Origin: Adiantum capillus-veneris
Taxonomy: Eukaryota; Streptophyta; Polypodiopsida; Polypodiales; Pteridaceae
DNA: 64,000 nucleotides
NCBI GenBank assembly: GCA_014529385.2
Contig: CM043962.1
Span: 46,669,098-46,733,097 of the forward strand
Direction: 5' to 3'
Numbering within the stretch: position 1 is the first letter of the stretch; each line of letters opens with the position of its first letter. The translations under genes and the position numbers were made by a program. The notes beneath the pieces are model-generated. The model did no database searches, was not told the origin of the DNA, and worked only from the letters and a program-made list of their open reading frames with translations. Below are positions 54,909 to 64,000 of this stretch, piece after piece.

Positions 54909-56723
54909 ATGAATTTAAGATCAGGAAGATACATTGTTAGAGACCAGAAGGTGGCAGGTGACAAAGGTAGCTTAGTGTCCACCGAAGAGGGTGTAACTCA
55001 GGCAAGGCTAGATCCGCTAGCACCGATTATTAAAGAAGGTACTGATACTGACACTTCGTCAGACAAATCTTTCTTCATGATGGGTAGTCAACAGCCAGGA
55101 GGTTTCACCTATGATGGACCTATGTGAGGAGGAAGCACCTCCCAAAATCCTTTGAATGATTCCAAGCTCACGGTGATTTTCTTAGAGGGAACAAACTTGA
55201 GAGGATCCCTAGTCTATTCTGACTATCGAGGCCGCAAGTGCATTTGTATTGAAGAGATGCCAGCTCAAAGATTGGAGATAATCCGAGTATATGATGTGGG
55301 AGATAGATTCCGAGACGAAAAGGGGAACCACTATCTAATAGTTAATAACCCTGAAGATTACAACAGATATGGAGATAACATGGTGAAAGGGAAAATAGTT
55401 TCAGAAGCTCAAGAACCACCACCAAACATTGATCGGCCCGGAGCTATTTTTATGTATGATAAGAAAACAACCAGGGTTCCAACTTATAACGAGAACGTGG
55501 GAATCTACAAGCATGAGAGTGAGGGCATAGTCTCTTACTTTCGCAGCAAAGAACCATACGTAAACGAATTAAGCAAAGGCAAAGTTCTTTACTTATTCTC
55601 TTATGAAACTGATACGGGGAAGGGTATAGTTTTTGTGGATAGATACGGACGAGAATACCGGCATATTCTCCCAGAGGAGGTAGAGAGAGCAACAGGTCCC
55701 GAAGCATCAGCATATGCCCCTGAGGAAGTGCCAAGAGCCACCTACACCCCAAGCAAGTCAATGAATCCTTTTTCAGATGAGTATGACGCTACCTCACATT
55801 CCACCCGACCGCAAGAATTCAACAACCAAGACCAACCAACAAACCAACCATCATTGTAAGCATGGCTTCGACAGAGTGCAACATTGGAACAAGACCGAAA
55901 CCGAGATGGTTATCAAGCCGCACGAGGGCTAAGGGATTTGCAAGAACCACCACTCTATTCAAGGTATCAAGGAGAGAGTAAGCCAAAGACTCAAGGGTCG
56001 ACAGAGCCTGGAGAACTACCCATAGAACGAGTTCGAAGAGAAGAACCACCTCCAACGAGAACCATTAGAAATTATGGCTTAGGAGCACCACTGGGAGAGG
56101 AACCAGCCTATTACAGAAGGCCTGAGGAGGTATATCCATTAGGACGGGGAGATCCAATGATGAGGTTTGTAGACCATCGAAGAATTAGACCTTCTCAAGT
56201 GCAAAAATGGGTAAACAAGAAATACACAGGAAGCAGAGACCCAAGAGATCATGTAGCAGCCTTTGTGCGTGTAATTAGAGCCGAAGAGGTGTTAGACTTT
56301 CCTACCCAATTTGCAGGGTTTGGTCTAACCCTAGAGGATGATGCTGCCACTTGGTTTGATTCTGTAGAGCGTAGAGACTTTGAGTCTATGGAGGAAGTGT
56401 TTGACGAGTTTATCGAGGAATTCTCACAAAGGGGAATAGCTCATAATACCGACTCACAGATCCATAAATTCAAACAGAAAGATGGAGAATCTGTACGAAA
56501 GGCATCCCTAAGACTAAAAAGATATGTTAAGTTCTGTCATGTTGAAGAACTGCCAACTCAGTCCAGACTTATGCTGATCTTCATCCAAGGACTAAGGAAT
56601 GCAGATCTCCAGAAAGACTTACATATGAAGAGGAGCACTACGTTGAATGAGTTGACCAAGGAAGCTCTTTACCTGGTGGGACAATTGTGCGGTCTACAAA
56701 GAGGGGGAGTTCAAGGACCTTGA
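54909..56723 (+). pseudogene. gag: Gypsy-F gag with extra N-terminal region
   Basis: ATG 54909 opens with MNLRSGRYIVRDQKVAGDKG. One frame runs to 56723, broken by TGA 55125-55127 (from CGA) and TAA 55857-55859 (from CAA). 55152-55859 is a 236-residue segment of unknown fold (TVIFLEGTNLRGSLVYSDYR, YDVGDRFRDEKGNHYLIV, LYLFSYETDTGKGIVFVDRY). 55884-56723 holds the Ty3 gag domain: VNKKYTGSRDPRDHVAAFVR, AATWFDSVERRDFESMEEVF, FIEEFSQRGIAHNTDSQIHK, FKQKDGESVRKASLRLKRYV. A one-base indel near 56690 shifts the frame before the knuckle. Confidence 0.85.
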
Positions 56724-58049
56724 TGACGATTCGTCTTCACAACAAAGTGGGAGCAAGTCTTCTAAGACAGCACCGAAAGGAGAAGTAGCTGTAAACCAGG
56801 AGCAACTTGTAGATGAAGTAGCTGTAAACCAGGAGCAGCTTGTAGATGAGGTGCCTATGCATGCATATTATGAAGATCCCAATGGATATGCGGCAAACCC
56901 TGTCTATTATCCACTGGAAGAACCCCCGACACCTGAACCATGGAGCATGATAGGAAATACAGGACCACCAACTGCTGCACAGGCAACGAGAGAAGAAAGA
57001 TACAGCTTAGATGAACGAACACTGATGTTCATAGCCAATGGAGGCATGGGCGGACAGAGACATGCTTACCAACAAAGAGGAGCTCAAGGAGCACCTCAAG
57101 GAGCACCTCAACAACCCAAGGGACCCTGCTACAAGTGTGGTGGAGACCATTGGCTGAGAGACTGTCCTCATGATGAAATCATTAGAGTCAATGCGTATTG
57201 TCCAGAATGTGGAATTACTCATTTGATTCTCGATTCCCCTAAAAACCCGAGCAAAGGAGCAAAAACCACCTTGAACATGTTAGAAACAGTACCTTCCAGT
57301 GGAGAATCGGAAAATGAAACAATCATACCTATTCAGGCAGTAACACGAGCCCAAGCTCAAAGAAGGACGAACGAACCCATAGTTGAAGAACCAAAAACCG
57401 ACGCCCAAAGTTCAGGAACGAGAAAGCAAAGAAGCACTTGGAAAGCTAGAAAGGCGCATAGGAAAGCCAGGAAGGAACGAGAGCAAACAGCCCAATTCGA
57501 GGGGTTGAAACATACAAAGGATAGATTGGAGCAGTTAGAGGATCTAGCTAGCTTAAGCTCACACACCACGGCAACTATAGCACCCAAGGAAATAGCAGAG
57601 CCCAAAAGTGCAGGATCAGGAGGATTTGTACTGGCAGACGAGGTAAATGAGCAGTTGGATGCGCTGCTAAAAGCTTATGAAGCTAGACTTAAAAAGAACC
57701 AAACCCAGGAGCAAAGGTGGATGACTTATCCATATGCAGAAATAGAAAAACAGAGGTTGGATATGTGTAAAAAGATGATCGAGACAGCTCAATCATTGAT
57801 GGAAGACCCGCTGGGTAAACCTGCAAATTGGCATGGGGCACCAGCTCCAACCCCTGTCCAACCAACTTTAGAGAAATATGTGGAGAAAAAGGAAAAACTC
57901 ACTAATGCCTATGAGTCCAGAGGAGACCCTATCATAGTGCCAAATACCACAGATGGGACAAGTGACGGGTTCCAACCTAAAATATTGGCAGAAATGGGTA
58001 AAGACGGTAACGGTCTAGACAATCTGTGGAAGCAAATCCGTGAGGCCAA
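56692..58049 (+). pseudogene. gag: Gypsy-F gag C-terminus with zinc knuckle
   Basis: It continues the gag after a frameshift: EGEFKDLDDDSSSQQSG, a 33-bp in-frame tandem duplication (EVAVNQEQLVD twice, 56782-56847), then knuckle CYKCGGDHWLRDC near 57127 and a second, damaged unit CPECGITHLILDS. A Lys/Arg/Glu-rich linker follows (KARKAHRKARKEREQT). The frame is interrupted at 58049 by the solo LTR and resumes in step at 59712. Confidence 0.85.
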
Positions 58050-59707
58050 TGTCATAAAATCTAATATCTAACCAACCCAAATGATTTTCTCATATTAAAT
58101 TGATCACTTGATGTGGGAGAATAAACGGGAACAAGTGTTAAGATATAGATATGTGCTTATAGATCTATCTCAACACGGGGCCAATAGTAAAGGGGCCCAA
58201 ATGGGAGATGGTCTATCAAGAGCAAGGCTAAACAATGGAGCATAAGACCTTAGGGTGAGCTTCATTGAAGACCTCCAATAATGTGTGTAAAAGTCCTTTG
58301 ACCTTAGGTAAGCTAGGGCTGAGCTTGAGGTGAGAACCCGGCCCAAACTCGAGGTGCTTGTCGTGCTTGAGGTGCTTGTCCTGCTTGAGGTGCTTGTCAT
58401 GCTTGAGGTGCTTGATTAAGATGCTTGAGGTGCTTGACTGGCTCCATGCTTGAGGTGCTTGACTCGCTCCATGCTTGAGGTGCTTGACTTGGTGCATGAT
58501 TAAGGTGCTTGAGGTGCCTTGAGAAGCTTGCCTGAGATGCTTGTGGGAACACCCCCTACTTCAAGTGCTTAGTCATGCTTGATGACTAAGGGGCTTGCTC
58601 ATCCAAAGTCAAAAAGATCCCTACAAGGAGGGGGGTGAGCCTACAAGGGGGGGGGGGGATGAGAGAGAACACACACACACACAAGGGAAGCCCCAGCTTG
58701 AAGAGGCAGCAAGGACACTTGTCAAGTTCCTCCTCATATTGCCCTCATGGTGTGCCTAAAACCTATTGGTTGGCCACCCAAGGGGTCCAATGATAATAAA
58801 TGATATTTAATTAATTGATTTTTCATTTATCAAGTCCTCTCTCGCAAAGGGGAAAGGGGGACACTTGTCCCAAGGCTATCCCTGTTGCTTGTAATGGCTC
58901 CTGCTTGTGATTGGCTAGGCCTGGAGGGGTCCAATGAGCTTCAAGCATGAGCTACAAGGTGGGGTCGACCCAAGCAATCTAGGGGGGTGCTTAGGGGGTA
59001 TACTCACCCACACACACTCACAAACACTCTCATGGTGTACTATGCAAAGTGCAAGAGCTCCCTCTCTTTCTCCAAGCAAGTAGAGGTTGAGAGCCTACAC
59101 CAACACTCTTGGCTATGGAGTGCAAATCCATCCAAGAGCCATGCTTCAATGCTTGAGCTTGCCATCTATTTCTTCTTCATTACTATGCTATTATGTATGC
59201 TAGGACAAGAGTTATGATAAGTGAGGAACTAGCTCTTTCTCGTATGAAATGTTTCTTCTTCCTCTTCCCTACCCTCATTCCCTGCTAGCTCTCTCCACCT
59301 TCGAAGGTGTTTGAGGTCTTGGGACTGAGGCTTGGTATAGTTAAAGCTTTCTTCAAGTTTAGGTTATGCTATGATGGTGATGCATGAAGCTTTCCATCTT
59401 CATTGCTTCACCTAGGTCACAAGGAACACAAAGAATGTATTGTAACAAGTCTCTCTTTATGGGAGAAATCATAATACAAATGCCTATTGGAGGGGGGACC
59501 GGCTCCACATAAATCCGGTCCTCAACTGTTGTCATGTTCTCTAAATTCTCTCTCTTGCAAAAGTATTGTCTATGCCAAGTTAACTAATTGCTATGATTAT
59601 GTTGCTATCTTCAATTATGTCAACCCGCTATGCTCACAAAATCATTTCTTGAAAGTACTCTCATTAAATTCCGCTACTCTCAAATTGAATAGGCAAATTC
59701 CATTACA
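58050..59707 (+). repeat. Solo LTR of the Gypsy-C family, 1658 bp
   Basis: It runs TGTCATAAAATC...AAATTCCATTACA with CCAA on both sides (58046-58049, 59708-59711). It matches the reverse complement of 34432-36133 closely. No internal element sequence is present. A short poly-G (near 58647-58659) and CA tract replace the long C and GT runs of the other copy. It splits Gypsy-F gag-pro without disturbing the frame on either side. Confidence 0.92.
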
Positions 59708-61320
59708 CCAACGAGGTTGATAGGATGAGTAACCACATGAATAGCACGAGAAAAGAAAAGAATGTGATCTTATCTCCTATTGAAGAATTTGAGGTGAGAT
59801 CACAAATGAACTTTGAGATACATTCACAAGGAGGAGACCAGGGATCAATTAGTTCTAGGCACAGCCAACCAGACTCACTGAGAACTTTACTCTCTTACCT
59901 AGGAGAGTACAAAGCCAAGTCGGAAGTGAGAGCAATCCCATCTCAAAGACTTTCTTCTAACCAAGTGATGGTGTCCCAAGGATTGATTGAGTTGTTGTCC
60001 ACCCCGGTGGCATGCACAATCACATTGGCAGAACTCCTAAGGTTACGACCAAACATGTGGACCACAGTAGGTAAATGCCTATAAAAATTTGGAGTGAAAG
60101 ACCCCACCGTGAAGCTACAGGAAGGGATCAGAGAGTTGGACAGGTCTCAACTAAACACTAGGCCAATACCATTGAACAAGGCTGGAGAGTACTGCGAAGG
60201 GGAAGATGGAAACACCACGCTACCAGTAGAATTCCAAGGAGTAGTTTCCAAAGCTATTCTTGACAGTGGAGCGGGAGTTGCTATCGCCACCAAGGAAATC
60301 TGGAAAAAATGGGGAAAACCAGCTTTGAAGGCTACCAAAATGAAACTGCAATTGGCAGATGGGTTCATGGAGAAGCCATTAGAACTCTTAGAAAAAGTGA
60401 TTGTCACTTCGTGCGGAATCGAGTATGAGCATACATTTGCAATAGTTGATTTCGACAAAAAGAACAGTTATGAGATCATCTTGGGACGACCATTCATGCG
60501 ACAATTGAAGATGGTCCAAGATTGGGGTTATGACCACATATACCTCAGACATGGCGAGACAACAACTAAAATACACCTTAAAGACCATAGTTACAAAGAT
60601 GTGAACCAAACACCTGTGGAAGAGTTTGATTCAGCTACAGTAGCAGGATCAGAACTCCCAGCATGGTTAGGGCAACCAAAAGAGCTATGGATGTGCGGAG
60701 CTTCACATTGTGGAAGCTTAAGAAGAGAGGAATGCGTCTTAGAAAGAGCAATTGAGGACAAAGAGTATATTCCGGAACCTTTCCCTGAAGATGCCTTGGA
60801 ACCTCTCGAATGGGAACACATACTAGCAACATTGGATGTCTGTGCCATTGCTGACAGTCCAACAACAAAATTTTGCGATAAGGATGGCTATGATGTATTA
60901 CCCTATTACATGGTAAGCGTTATACCAGAAAAAGAGACGGTAGAACCACCAAAACAAGAAGAGTTTTACAACTCCTCTGAACATTTGGAAGTAAATGATG
61001 ATGCAGATAATGAGTGTTCAGACACCTCAAGTGAGCGTGAAAATAAAACCGAGAATATCAAGTTTTATGATTTTGCTAATCACCGCCCTAGACGCCAAGA
61101 ACGCTATAGGAGGAAACGAGCAGAACACAAAGCGAGAGAGAAACTGATGCCCAAGATAAAAGGTAAAACTCGCTATTTGATGCTTGTAAAAGCAGAAGAT
61201 TGTGTTAAAAATCAAATATCAGGAGGATTCTCAGAAGATCGAAAAGAGAGAACGCGAGAAGAAATAAAACAGGTACGAAAAGCTAAGACCGAAACAAAAT
61301 CACAAAAATCTCAAAAATAA
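59708..61320 (+). pseudogene. pol: Gypsy-F linker and protease
   Basis: After the solo LTR the frame resumes (NHMNSTRKEKNVILSPIEEF), with a TAA at 60082-60084. Protease: SKAILDSGAGVAIATKEIW near 60245, with LQLADGFMEKPLELLEK and YEIILGRPFMRQLKMVQDWG near 60470. Downstream is an acidic linker with a Cys/His-containing segment (MCGASHCGSLRREECVLERA) and a Lys/Arg-rich end (KRAEHKAREKLMPKIKGK). It ends at TAA 61318-61320 after a frameshift in an A-run. The protease site is intact. Confidence 0.88.
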
Positions 61321-61857
61321 AAAAAAGACAGAAATATCAAGAACTGAAACGGTCTTTACGTGAGATATGGACTACTGAAGAAGATAGTGATGGTAAAGGG
61401 GAGTTAGAAAAGGGGAACATGAATGTACCATCACACTATCAAAAATTTACTATCCAGGACAGAAAAATCATCATGACACCACCAGTCAGGGAAAGAACCA
61501 ACCAAGAATCTTACGATGGGCCTGAAAATACAAAAAAGATAGACCTCGCAGAACTAGGTGAAAAGCCTTAGCCGGTCTATATAACTAACGATTTAGAGCC
61601 TGAAGAAGAAGAACGGCTAACACAACTTCTCAAGAAGTATAAAGATGTATTTGCTTGGTCCTATAAAGACCTCAAAGGAGTTGATCCATTGATATGCCAA
61701 CATACAATTCCTTTGAAATCGGATGCAAAACCTAGCAAATAACGTCCTTATACATATAATGACACATTTGCTAAACGAATCAAAGAAGAGATTGATAAAC
61801 TGATGGAAGCTGAATTCATCTATGAGATTGAACATACAGATTGGGTGTCACCCATTG
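61321..61857 (+). pseudogene. pol: Gypsy-F RT N-terminus, cut off
   Basis: In the frame starting near 61323: KYKDVFAWSYKDLKGVDPLI, CQHTIPLKSDAKPSK, then a TAA (61740-61742) where Gln is expected before RPYTYN, and RIKEEIDKLMEAEFIYEIEH, TDWVSPIV, the standard start of a Ty3 RT. A TAG is at 61569-61571. The coding stops at 61857 where another insertion starts. No catalytic motif remains. Confidence 0.85.
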
Positions 61858-62529
61858 TGTGAGGTCCCCACCCCGCCGTATCAACCAGCGGATTTGATGG
61901 TGAACCTGGTGGCCACTAGATCTATTGCGGAAGCAAACAAAATGGTTCAGGGTTCGACTAGCGGACGATCTCTCATCACAAGGTGAGTCGAGTTCGAGCC
62001 TACTAGCAGGGAGATCTAGCTCCACCTCGCAGGGGAAGCGTACTTAAACTATCTAGCGATCCTAAGACCCACCTTCCAAGAGGAGAGAAACCCCGAGCGC
62101 CTTTTTCCCCATGTTTCAGAGGCGCGTACTCTTGAGATTTCACCGCTCTAGGGGCAATGATTATTACAATATCGAAGTAAGCACTATGGGGACAGAGAGT
62201 TCCCGACCAATCGGGACCACCCATCTCATAGGCATTGGCAACCTGAGCCAAGCCCCCACTTTCCACCCCCATACTCACACTTCCTTGTGTGACCTAATTA
62301 CTACCACAAAAGTTGTTCAACATAAACATTCCTTGTTTTAATTCTGAAGCACATTGTTTGTTAAGACAACCCTTCAACCAGTATTGCAAACAACACCAAG
62401 ACAGTATTCTAGTAAAAATTCTACTCAAAATTATTCATTAAAATTCCAATGTTCTGGAGGTACAACATCCCCCCTCCAACGACAGTTCACTCCTCCCGTT
62501 GTCGCCTAGCTGCGCATACAACTAGGTAT

Positions 62530-62648
62530 GTCCACCGCATAGAAAGCACGTCATGGACACTCCCATCGCATAGAAAGCAAGACGTGGGTTCCCACCGCAT
62601 AGAAAGCAAGTCGTGGGTATCCACCGCATAAAAAGCAAGTCGTGGATT
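62530..62648 (+). repeat. Tandem repeat, about 29-31 bp, four copies
   Basis: The unit CCACCGCATAGAAAGCAAGT plus CGTGGGT starts at 62532, 62563 (CCATCGC), 62592 and 62621. The last two copies are nearly identical. Confidence 0.9.
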
Positions 62649-62939
62649 CAAGAGCCCTTAACGAGGAACTCTGCCCCCTGTGATCAGTAGGGGGGTCAGG
62701 AATGATTCAACATTGGAAATAAAATGAACATGTTGAGCTAAATTTTCCCTAGCAGACATTCTTTCCTCTTGCAAACAGCATACCAATCAATCATTTCCTT
62801 CCTACTTTAGAACTTAATGTACAATGAATTCAATGCCGAGGTTTCCGTCAGATTTCTCCAACATGTTTGGAGATATGTTCATTCCTAGCTAAACGTGTGC
62901 AATGTTAAATTAAACAACTTGAATTAAATTCTGACCTAC

Positions 62940-63080
62940 CTCTTCCATTTCTTCGTCGATGGCCCGTGAGATGGCTGGTATTTGATCGTCCATGGGAGCT
63001 TTTCCCTTTCCATTGACATTGCTTGTTCCTGCCTCGCGGTCGTGGGCACCACCGAAGCGAGTTCTCTTAACCGGAGCCAT
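62940..63080 (-). CDS. Possible short first exon of unknown gene (minus strand)
   Basis: The minus strand ATG at 63080 opens 47 codons (MAPVKRTRFGGAHDREAG, later KGKAPMDDQIPAIS) ending in EEMEE. GAG|GTAGGT at 62940/62939 is a fair plant splice donor; without splicing the frame stops nine codons later. No matching acceptor or second exon was recognised. It might be the start of a gag or another transposon protein. Low confidence. Confidence 0.3.
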
Positions 63081-64000
63081 TTTACTCACTACTTTAAGTA
63101 ATTAGCTTAGAGAAAAGAGCTAAGGTTCGCAAGCGTCATAACAACCCAATAGATAGATTAGCAACATTAATTAATCCCTCCTATATGAGAGGTCTAGATT
63201 TTTCCATATAGCAATCATTATGAATGACACATATTCCTATGGGAACCGGATCTAAAGATAATTACTCGGCTTACATGATTAAGAATAATAGGATTTCACT
63301 AATGGAATTACTAGAGAGATGAATTACGCATGATTAATCTCTTTCCTAGCAAATAGATGGTGCAGATTCACCTTATGCATAGGTGTAAGAAAAGTCAACT
63401 CTTAGAGACTTAACGACGGATTAATTATTCCTTAATTACATATTAATGCATAAGGGAAATGAATTTAATTTAGCTACAATATTAATGAATGATAGAAAGA
63501 GTGATTCTCATCAATCTACACAATTACCAGCTTATCGATTAATTACTATGCTACCTAGAGAGAGAAAATTCTAATAATCATGCACTTAATCATTAATTAA
63601 GAGTGATGAATGTCTCATAACTCAGCTATGGGATGATGATTACATAATAGAATATGGTTAAGGAGAAATTAGAGAGTAATTATAAAGAATTACGACTAGG
63701 AATAAGCATAATAGACGAGGAATTTAGATGGTAATGAAAAGAATTTACAGAAGGCATTAATTAAACTGTGGTTACCGTGATTAAGGGCTGATAATCTTCT
63801 CGATTCTCTGATCTAATCGATCTTCTTGAGGCGAGAATTCGACAGCACCTCCCTCCTTGTTCCTCCTTCAAAAGGTGTGTGTACCGGCAGCACCTTCCCA
63901 GTGTGTGTGTAGGTGTGTGTGTGTGTGCACTATATGTGTGTGTGAGCATATGTATGTGTGTGTGTGTGTGAGTATGCCTTTAAATAGGCTCTTACAGACT
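63081..64000 (-). other. A/T-rich upstream region with GT repeats and a candidate TATA box
   Basis: No gene. On the minus strand TATTTAAA occurs at 63986-63979, near the window edge, followed by CA repeats (63885-63972). If it is a promoter, the leader to the ATG at 63080 would be about 0.9 kb. The right flank is missing, so this is weak. Confidence 0.3.

Larger units (their letters stand above)
52155..61857 (+). mobile_element. Gypsy-F: Asp-primed Ty3/gypsy element, RT truncated
   Basis: LTR, Asp-type PBS, 1.8-kb leader with four 24-bp palindromes, very long gag with an extra N-terminal region, knuckle, protease and the start of RT. It lies inside the protease of Gypsy-E. It is split by a solo LTR (58050-59707) and cut in RT at 61857 by an insertion of unknown type. 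Gag-pro is mostly one frame with few stops, nearly all explained by C-to-T. Its 3' end is not in the window. The Asp PBS and RT N-terminus suggest a Tat/Athila-side lineage. Confidence 0.85.
61858..64000. mobile_element. Unclassified insertion into Gypsy-F RT, runs off the window
   Basis: The Ty3 RT frame stops abruptly at 61857 and is followed by TGTGAGGTCCCCACCCCG, a possible LTR start. Nothing from 61858 to 62900 codes for a known domain; it contains a 29-bp tandem repeat (62530-62648). A/T-rich sequence with GT runs fills 63081-64000. The far end and any duplicate lie outside the window, so the type cannot be settled; an LTR element is the simplest guess. Confidence 0.5.

Noticed and set aside
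61900-62040. tRNA-like pieces (GGTTCGACTAGC, GAGTTCGAGCC)
   Set aside because: No cloverleaf could be formed: acceptor and anticodon stems are missing.
62530-62648. CRISPR array
   Set aside because: The units are tandem without unique spacers, and the surroundings are plant retrotransposons.

Overview
This window looks like intergenic heterochromatin of a large land-plant nuclear genome. It is almost entirely nested LTR retrotransposons, with one Helitron relic, long GT/GA microsatellites and no convincing host gene. Several primer-binding sites read TGGTATCAGAGC (plant initiator-Met tRNA) and others read like TTGGCGCCGCTGCC (Asp-tRNA type). A Ty3 fragment with two RNase H domains is of the plant Tat type. 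The species cannot be fixed from sequence alone; a fern or other repeat-rich non-crop plant is only a guess.

Layout, left to right. 1-1067: end of a minus-strand LTR element inserted in a plus-strand Tat-like Ty3 pol relic (1068-2170). 2988-8515: Copia-A, a complete but broken Tork/TNT1-like Ty1/copia element. 8521-13604: a decayed minus-strand coding unit of unknown function, split by a solo LTR (11599-13188) and preceded by a long leader-like tract with three palindromes. 16500-20150: deletion derivative of a minus-strand Ty3 element (Gypsy-D). 21737-23700: LTR and gag scraps, then a Helitron/Helentron Rep relic. 23705-25972: LTR, PBS and gag of a Gypsy-C family copy whose LTR core is inverted. 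25973-31349: Copia-B, nearly intact. 31350-36133: Gypsy-C on the minus strand.

36134-42514: Copia-C, with three internal tandem duplications and a gutted RT; its 3' LTR holds a gag-only non-autonomous element (39406-42343). 42515-52154: Gypsy-E, split by the young Copia-E (44062-49283). 52155-61857: Gypsy-F, an Asp-primed Ty3 element with a leader carrying four 24-bp palindromes; its gag-pro frame is split by a solo LTR (58050-59707) and its RT is cut by an unclassified insertion that runs to the window end.

The order of events can be partly read. Gypsy-F went into Gypsy-E, Copia-E went into Gypsy-E, the gag-only element went into the Copia-C LTR, Copia-B went into Gypsy-C, and a later deletion fused Copia-B to the opposite Gypsy-C family copy. 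Most in-frame stops are explained by C-to-T changes (CAG to TAG, CAA to TAA, CGA to TGA), as expected of methylated, silenced repeats. The most unusual signals are the family-specific CGCG-centred palindromes repeated in two element leaders, the LTR with an inverted core, the five all-TAG stops of Copia-E and the unidentified coding unit at 8.5-13.6 kb.
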